Below the pieces are notes generated by a model that did no database searches, had not been told where the DNA came from, and was given only the letters and a program-made list of their open reading frames with translations. A stretch of DNA of 64,000 nucleotides, taken from positions 186,001-250,000 of the forward strand of contig NZ_AKIZ01000037.1 of the NCBI RefSeq assembly GCF_000282595.1, in the 5' to 3' direction. Shown one piece after another: positions 59,337 through 64,000 of this stretch (the stretch's first letter is position 1; every line of letters begins with the position of its first letter). The stretch is from Phyllobacterium sp. YR531 (GTDB lineage: Bacteria; Pseudomonadota; Alphaproteobacteria; Rhizobiales; Rhizobiaceae). The translations under genes and the position numbers were made by a program.

Positions 59337-60653
59337 TTACCAGCGACGCTCAAAGCGACGCCGAAGAATGATAGCCGTGATATTCATGACCGCAAGGAAC
59401 AGCAGCAGCACGATAATAGCACCAGATGTTCTTTCAACGAAGGCACGTTCCGCCTCGTTGGCCCACATATAGATCTGCACTGGCAGAGCCGTCGACGGAT
59501 CGAGTGGCGTGACAGGGCTGTTGGCTACGAATGCCACCATGCCGATCAGCAGTAGCGGAGCGGTTTCTCCCAGCGCGTGAGCGAGGCCGATGATGGTGCC
59601 GGTCAAAATTCCGGGTGCAGCTAGCGGCAACACATGGTGAAAGACCATCTGTGTTTTTGAAGCACCTACACCCAGCGCCGCAGAGCGGATGGATGGTGGC
59701 ACTGCGCGCAGGGCAGCACGTGTCGCGATGATGATTGTTGGCAATGTCATCAACGTCAGGACAAGCCCGCCGACCAGCGATGCCGAACGTGGCAGGTGGA
59801 AGAAGTTGATAAACACCGCAAGCCCGAGCAAGCCAAACACGATTGAAGGAACGGCCGCGAGATTATTAATGTTGACTTCAATAATATCCGTCAGCTTGCT
59901 CTTCTTGGCATACTCTTCAAGATAGATGGAGGCAGCAACACCGATTGGCAGGGACAGACCCAGCACGATCAGCATCATGTACAGCGATCCGATCAGCGCC
60001 ACGCCAAGTCCCGATGTTTCAGGGCGGCTGGAAGCGCCATAGGTGAAGAGACCCGAATTGAACCGCTGGGCCATGATGCCCTCGTCCTTGAGCGCATTCA
60101 TCCACCCAACCTGACGGTCAGAAACCTTGCGCCGCGCTTCTTCGACACCCAGGTCGATCTGTCCCTTGAACGCGGAGTCGATATCGGCACCAGTCAAAAC
60201 CCAGATATTCTGTGTCGTTCCAATAAGCGCAGGATTGCGGACAACGAGTTCACGCAACTGGCCACGCACACCGTCGGAAAACAACTTGCCAAGCTCACGT
60301 ATGGCAGGCTTGTCGCTTGCGCTCACGCCAAGCTTCTCGGCCAGTGCATTACGGGCTAGAATTGGATAATTCGCGGTCAGAAGAACATTCGGGTTCGTCG
60401 CGCGCGCATTTTCCGGGTCAATGATTGCCGGGTCGAGATTGATCGTCAGATTCACTTCGGTTTGCCAGAATGCGGTATAGCCATTGGAAAATACCGAAAA
60501 CATCAGGGCAACGAGGAAGAAAAGTCCTACAGCGATCGCAGCAATACCATAGATGCGGAAGCGGCGTTCTGCAGCATATCGGCGCTTGAGACCGATGTCG
60601 CGTCGCACCGAGCGCGCCGGAGCTGATGCTGGATTGAGAGTTAGGTCGGTCAT
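59337..60653 (-). CDS. pstA: Phosphate ABC transporter permease PstA
   Basis: A 438-residue permease, longer than the E. coli protein (about 296). After an N-terminal segment (about residues 33-58) it has an added hydrophilic region of roughly 120 residues, probably periplasmic, before the six-segment permease domain ([49 protein letters not shown]). The longer form is usual in alphaproteobacteria. It overlaps the pstC stop by four bases. Confidence 0.94.
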   Translation of the reverse strand: MTDLTLNPASAPARSVRRDIGLKRRYAAERRFRIYGIAAIAVGLFFLVALMFSVFSNGYTAFWQTEVNLTINLDPAIIDPENARATNPNVLLTANYPILARNALAEKLGVSASDKPAIRELGKLFSDGVRGQLRELVVRNPALIGTTQNIWVLTGADIDSAFKGQIDLGVEEARRKVSDRQVGWMNALKDEGIMAQRFNSGLFTYGASSRPETSGLGVALIGSLYMMLIVLGLSLPIGVAASIYLEEYAKKSKLTDIIEVNINNLAAVPSIVFGLLGLAVFINFFHLPRSASLVGGLVLTLMTLPTIIIATRAALRAVPPSIRSAALGVGASKTQMVFHHVLPLAAPGILTGTIIGLAHALGETAPLLLIGMVAFVANSPVTPLDPSTALPVQIYMWANEAERAFVERTSGAIIVLLLFLAVMNITAIILRRRFERRW

Positions 60654-62116
60654 TCGTACTGCTCCCGATACTTACGCACGATGTAGAGCGCGAAAACATT
60701 CATCGCCAGAGTGATGAAGAAGAGGGTGAGGCCAAGCGCAAACGCTACCAGTGTCTGGGGCGAGTTGAACTCGAGATCGCCGGTCAACTGGTTGACGATC
60801 TTGACGGTGATCGTGGTCATTGCATCGAACGGATTGATATTCAGATTGGCAGCAACGCCAGCAGCAAGCACCACGATCATGGTTTCGCCGATTGCGCGCG
60901 ATGCCGTCAGCAGCAGGGCACCGACGATACCCGGCAGGGCAGCCGGCAGAATGACGCGGCGAATGGTTTCGGATTGGGTTGATCCCAGACCCAGCGAGCC
61001 ATCCCGCAAGGAGCGCGGAACCGCAGTGATAATATCGTCGGACAGGGACGAGACGAAGGGGATCAGCATCACACCCATGACGATACCGGCGGTCAGCACG
61101 CTTTGCGCCTGAATGAAGGCATAACCACCGGAAAGTGCCGCACTCAAGTCACGCAGGAACGGCCCAACCGTGACAAGAGCAAAGAAGCCATAGACGATGG
61201 TCGGGATACCGGCCAGCACTTCTAGCAATGGCTTGACGGCGGAACGCACGCTGCGGCTGGCATATTCCGCCATGTAGATCGCCGCAAACAGCCCGATTGG
61301 CACGGCAAACAGCATTGCGACGAAAGCGATATAGAGCGTTCCGGCAAGAAGCGGGATCAAACCGAACTGCCCCTGCGATCCACCCGAACCTGCAGCCGCA
61401 AAGCGCGGATCCCACACCGTTCCGAAAAAGAAGCTCGTCGGCGAAACCGACTGGAAGAAAGTAAGTGTCTGGAACAGCATCGAGAGAATGATGCCGATTG
61501 TTGTCAGAATTGCGATGGTCGAAGCCGCGACAAGCGCCCCAAGAATGATGCGCTCGACATTGTTGCGGGCCCGGGTCCGCGCCTGAATGCGGGACAGACC
61601 AAAAATTGCACCCACAATAGCAAGAGCAATGGCAATGAACGCGCCGGTATTCTTCGCGAGCTTGGAATTCTTGTTCCACTCAACTGCGATGGGGATCATG
61701 AAATCCTGACCCTCTGTCGCCAGTGCTACGCCTTTTGCGGACAGAATGGGACGCAACTCCGCGAAAGTCTGAGGAAGATTTTGCCGCTCCGCATCCGTAA
61801 GACGGTCGAGGCCGCGGGCGATGCCGCTGACCATGCCGAGTTCCAGACTCTGGCTGGCAATGACACTGTTTTCATTGTGGATTGGCAACTCTGAAATTGC
61901 CGTCCGCTCAAGATACATGCTTGTCGCTGCCGCCCATATGGCAATGAACAAAACAGCAGGCAGCGCGGAAACCAGAAAAGCCCACCAACCATGATAGTGG
62001 GGCAGCGAATGCGCCTTGACGCTTCCATCGCCCTTGCCTGCAGCGCGCCGGCTACCGATGAAGTAAGCGGCAGCAGCTATGGCGATGACGATTGTAAAAA
62101 CCAGCAATGTGGACAT
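60650..62116 (-). CDS. pstC: Phosphate ABC transporter permease PstC
   Basis: A 488-residue permease with an N-terminal extension of two to three hydrophobic segments compared with E. coli PstC (319). Core motifs are FAVPIGLFAAIYMAEYASRS, LAGIPTIVYGFFALVTVG and LGSTQSETIRRVILPAALPG. The start at 62116 (MSTLLV) has GAGGAAG; the longer frame to 62197 runs through the upstream hairpin. It forms the channel with PstA. Confidence 0.94.
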   Translation of the reverse strand: MSTLLVFTIVIAIAAAAYFIGSRRAAGKGDGSVKAHSLPHYHGWWAFLVSALPAVLFIAIWAAATSMYLERTAISELPIHNENSVIASQSLELGMVSGIARGLDRLTDAERQNLPQTFAELRPILSAKGVALATEGQDFMIPIAVEWNKNSKLAKNTGAFIAIALAIVGAIFGLSRIQARTRARNNVERIILGALVAASTIAILTTIGIILSMLFQTLTFFQSVSPTSFFFGTVWDPRFAAAGSGGSQGQFGLIPLLAGTLYIAFVAMLFAVPIGLFAAIYMAEYASRSVRSAVKPLLEVLAGIPTIVYGFFALVTVGPFLRDLSAALSGGYAFIQAQSVLTAGIVMGVMLIPFVSSLSDDIITAVPRSLRDGSLGLGSTQSETIRRVILPAALPGIVGALLLTASRAIGETMIVVLAAGVAANLNINPFDAMTTITVKIVNQLTGDLEFNSPQTLVAFALGLTLFFITLAMNVFALYIVRKYREQYE

Positions 62117-62161
62117 CAAAGCTTCCTCGATCCGTCCGTGCAAATTCAAAGTCTGATGACA

Positions 62162-62193
62162 ATCAAGCGGGCGACCTGGGCCGCCCGCTTGAT
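62162..62193 (-). repeat. 12-bp intercistronic hairpin between pstS and pstC
   Basis: ATCAAGCGGGCG (62162-62173) and CGCCCGCTTGAT (62182-62193) form a perfect 12-bp stem with an 8-base loop, 13 bases after the pstS stop. No U tract follows on the minus strand. It likely raises pstS mRNA over the rest of the operon by blocking decay or by partial termination. Confidence 0.75.
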
Positions 62194-62206
62194 GCAATCA
62201 GGCTTA

Positions 62207-63244
62207 TTACATTGTCTTACCGGAGGTGAATGCGTCGCGCTGTGCTTTGCGCTCGGCTTCTGGTGCGGCAACGAGACCGTATTCAACCAGCGGGCTGTCT
62301 TCGCCGATCATCTGGTCACCAAGGAAGAATTCAACATACTCCTTGAGACCGGGGATAACACCCAGATGAGCCTTCTTGACGTAGAAGAACAATGGACGGG
62401 AAACCGGATACTTACCGCTGGATATTGTTTCGGTGCTTGGAACAACACCCTGAACAGTAGCAACCTTCAGCTTGTCGGCATTGTTTTCATAAAACGCCAG
62501 GCCAAAAACGCCAACGCCGGTCTTGTTAGCATCGATACGTGCCAGTGTTTCGGCATAGTCACCATCGATATCGACTGCCTTACCGTCCTTGCGGATGGCG
62601 ATACAGGCGGAAGCGGCGGCCTTGTCGTCAAGGCCAGCTGCCTTGATGGCGTCTGCTGCACCGGCTGCTTTACAACCGCCAGTCATCAGCTTTTCTTCGA
62701 AAACTTCACGTGTGCCGTGCTTTTCGCCAGGGATATAAGCAGCAATGTCCCAATCTGGCAGAGCAGGATTAACCTGGTTCCACTTGGTGTTTGGGTTTGC
62801 AACGAGCTTGCCATCGACTGGAACCTGTGCGGCAAGCGCCAGATAGATGTCCTTGGGAGTCAGAGCCCAGTCTGGACCCTTGATATCGGTCGCGAACACG
62901 ATGCCGTCATAACCGATGCGAACTTCCTGAACGTCCTTGACGCCTGCATCAACGCATGACTTCAATTCGCCTTCCTTGATCGGACGCGATGAGTTGGCGA
63001 TATCAACTGTATCTTCGCCGACGCCCTTGCAGAATTCCTTGATGCCAGCGCCCGAACCACCGGACTCGACGACAGGCGTCTTGAAGTCAGGATAGGTTTC
63101 GCCGAATGTTTCGGCAACGATCTTTGCATAGGGCAGCACTGTGGAAGAGCCGGAAATCTGGATCTGATCGCGTGCAGACGCCGTGCCGAGGGAAGCTGCA
63201 ATGCCGATGGCAGCAATTGCGGCCGTCGAAAAAAGCTTGTTCAT
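62207..63244 (-). CDS. pstS: Phosphate ABC transporter substrate-binding protein PstS
   Basis: A 345-residue periplasmic phosphate-binding protein. A signal peptide (residues 1-24, cleavage after ASA) precedes IQISGSSTVLPYAKIVAETF, whose Ser/Thr hold phosphate, with ESGGSGAGIKEFCKGVGEDT and IANSSRPIKEGEL as further ligand loops. The start at 63244 (MNKLFS) has AGGAG 8 bases upstream; the longer frame to 63316 would run over the Pho box and is not used. First gene of pstSCAB-phoU-phoB. Confidence 0.96.
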   Translation of the reverse strand: MNKLFSTAAIAAIGIAASLGTASARDQIQISGSSTVLPYAKIVAETFGETYPDFKTPVVESGGSGAGIKEFCKGVGEDTVDIANSSRPIKEGELKSCVDAGVKDVQEVRIGYDGIVFATDIKGPDWALTPKDIYLALAAQVPVDGKLVANPNTKWNQVNPALPDWDIAAYIPGEKHGTREVFEEKLMTGGCKAAGAADAIKAAGLDDKAAASACIAIRKDGKAVDIDGDYAETLARIDANKTGVGVFGLAFYENNADKLKVATVQGVVPSTETISSGKYPVSRPLFFYVKKAHLGVIPGLKEYVEFFLGDQMIGEDSPLVEYGLVAAPEAERKAQRDAFTSGKTM

Positions 63245-63298
63245 GGGTTTTACTCCTGTTGGGAAACTTTTGAAGTCACCGCTATCTACAGAAGGTTT

Positions 63299-63316
63299 AT
63301 AACAGTCATGTGACAC
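63299..63316 (-). promoter_or_regulatory. Pho box of the pst operon
   Basis: On the minus strand GTGTCAC-ATGA-CTGTTAT gives two 7-base units 11 bases apart, close to the PhoB consensus CTGTCAT-N4-CTGTCAT. A TAGATA -10 element follows about 8 bases downstream, as in PhoB-activated promoters where the box replaces the -35. About 55 bases lie between the box and the pstS start. The remainder of 63317-63532 is A+T-rich and without a gene. Confidence 0.85.
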
Positions 63317-63532
63317 TTATATTACGGTTTGATCACAACAGCCTTGACCCAAGGACAACGAGCACAACTTACTGATTTTAATAGATAATTATGATTACAT
63401 TGATTCTGGCGCTGATGAAGGAAACTTCTCCGTCAAATTATGGCGAAGCCAAATTATATCACTGCAGGTTGCATATGGCTGTCCTGAGTTCCAGCGCTGA
63501 GGCTGGCTGCCGCGTTTTCCATCGGGGACGAT

Positions 63533-63925
63533 CTATTCCTCAGAACGTCCCAAAGTTTCGCGATCACGCTCATAATGTCTTTTAAGCGGAAACGGCGGCA
63601 ACCAGGATTCGCGGCGGACCATCCAGCTTTCATAAGTCGGCATCAGCTGATCGGGTGCGTCGAGCGACCCCAGATTAACCTCGATTTCGTCATCGGTGCG
63701 CGCGAACACGGGCGAGCCGCAATTGGGGCAGAAAAAGCGCCCTGCGTAATCCCGTGTTTCGCCATCGACCGTGACCGCATCCTCAGGATATATCGCCGTG
63801 GCAGCAAAAAGCGCCCCATGATGTTTACGGCAGTCGAGGCAGTGACAAAGGCCGACCCTGTATGGAAGTCCCTTTGCTACAAGCCGGACACTCCCACAAC
63901 GGCAACCACCTGTGAATTGCTCCAT
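63533..63925 (-). CDS. GFA (glutathione-dependent formaldehyde-activating)/CENP-V family protein
   Basis: A 130-residue zinc-binding protein. Cys motifs are CRCGS near residue 8, CHCLDCRKHHG near 27 and FCPNCGSPVF near 65, the zinc sites of the Gfa/CENP-V fold. The name comes from a proposed glutathione-formaldehyde role that is not established for most members. GGGAGGACCAGCA precedes the ATG. It stands alone upstream of the pst operon on the same strand; the last 75 bases of the window show nothing. Confidence 0.92.
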   Translation of the reverse strand: MEQFTGGCRCGSVRLVAKGLPYRVGLCHCLDCRKHHGALFAATAIYPEDAVTVDGETRDYAGRFFCPNCGSPVFARTDDEIEVNLGSLDAPDQLMPTYESWMVRRESWLPPFPLKRHYERDRETLGRSEE

Positions 63926-64000
63926 TGCTGGTCCTCCCTAACATCCAAGCAAACGCGACATTTATAATGAACAACGCTATCATTGCAATTACGGGTGCAG

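Noticed and set aside
63391-63585. 64-codon plus-strand frame between pstS and the GFA gene
   Set aside because: No ribosome site, weak codon bias, and it runs into the GFA gene on the other strand.

Overview
The window looks like chromosomal DNA of an alphaproteobacterium of the order Hyphomicrobiales, most likely of the Brucella/Ochrobactrum group. This rests on gene content: a LigD of phosphoesterase-ligase-polymerase order with two ku genes, a eukaryote-like glutamine synthetase II with a sigma-54 promoter, BetI/ChoX choline genes, an aerobic cobalamin pathway gene (cobF), and a complete pst-phoU-phoB locus. Genes are tightly packed, and 4-nt ATGA/GTGA overlaps are common. There are no rRNA or tRNA genes, insertion sequences, phage genes or CRISPR arrays that I can see.

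Layout. 1-4.8 kb: bacterial non-homologous end joining (end of one ku, ligD, a second ku on the opposite strand) and a topoisomerase IB. 5.0-7.1 kb: a small unknown gene and a PAS-GGDEF-EAL protein. 7.3-13.0 kb: a six-gene phospholipid-type operon with the same protein families as the uncharacterised E. coli ynbABCD genes. 13.0-20.6 kb: an FAH-family hydrolase, an EamA transporter, a three-gene phosphorelay, and two TRAP transporter permeases without a binding protein. 20.6-26.1 kb: DNA glycosylase, small and large membrane proteins, DoxX, and an aldehyde dehydrogenase/DUF779 pair with an AcoR-like regulator that lacks the AAA+ domain. 26.1-32.1 kb: a cobalamin riboswitch, then btuB-btuF-btuC-btuD and an unknown gene. 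32.2-35.0 kb: an AT-rich three-gene cluster (asparagine-synthetase-like AsnRS paralogue, Fe(II)/2-oxoglutarate amino-acid hydroxylase, LysE exporter). 35.1-36.5 kb: a second cobalamin riboswitch, a small unknown gene and cobF. 36.6-37.8 kb: glnII. 38.0-47.5 kb: a NitT/TauT-type ABC transporter, then a BMP-type nucleoside ABC transporter with a CodA-like deaminase. 47.6-52.7 kb: betI, choX, a zinc alcohol dehydrogenase, and a LysR/SDR/SnoaL group. 52.9-56.8 kb: an ABC exporter and an LTA-synthase-like phosphoglycerol transferase. 57.0-63.3 kb: pstSCAB-phoU-phoB behind a Pho box. The last gene is a GFA-family protein.

The best candidate for an undescribed system is the 32.2-35.0 kb cluster. An amide-forming (or aminoacyl-adenylate-forming) enzyme, an amino-acid hydroxylase and an amino-acid exporter are co-directional with short gaps. 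Their base composition is clearly lower in G+C than their neighbours, and they lie between two cobalamin-riboswitch operons. The simplest reading is a pathway that makes and secretes a hydroxylated, non-proteinogenic amino acid. The second candidate is the ynb-like lipid operon, whose CDP-alcohol phosphotransferase has Asn in place of two of the four signature aspartates. A third is the CodA-like deaminase with Cys where E. coli cytosine deaminase has Asp314, in an operon with a nucleoside-type importer.

Limits: all calls come from reading the sequence and from remembered family motifs. No database search was run. Start codons were chosen by Shine-Dalgarno sequence and gene spacing, and doubtful ones are flagged.
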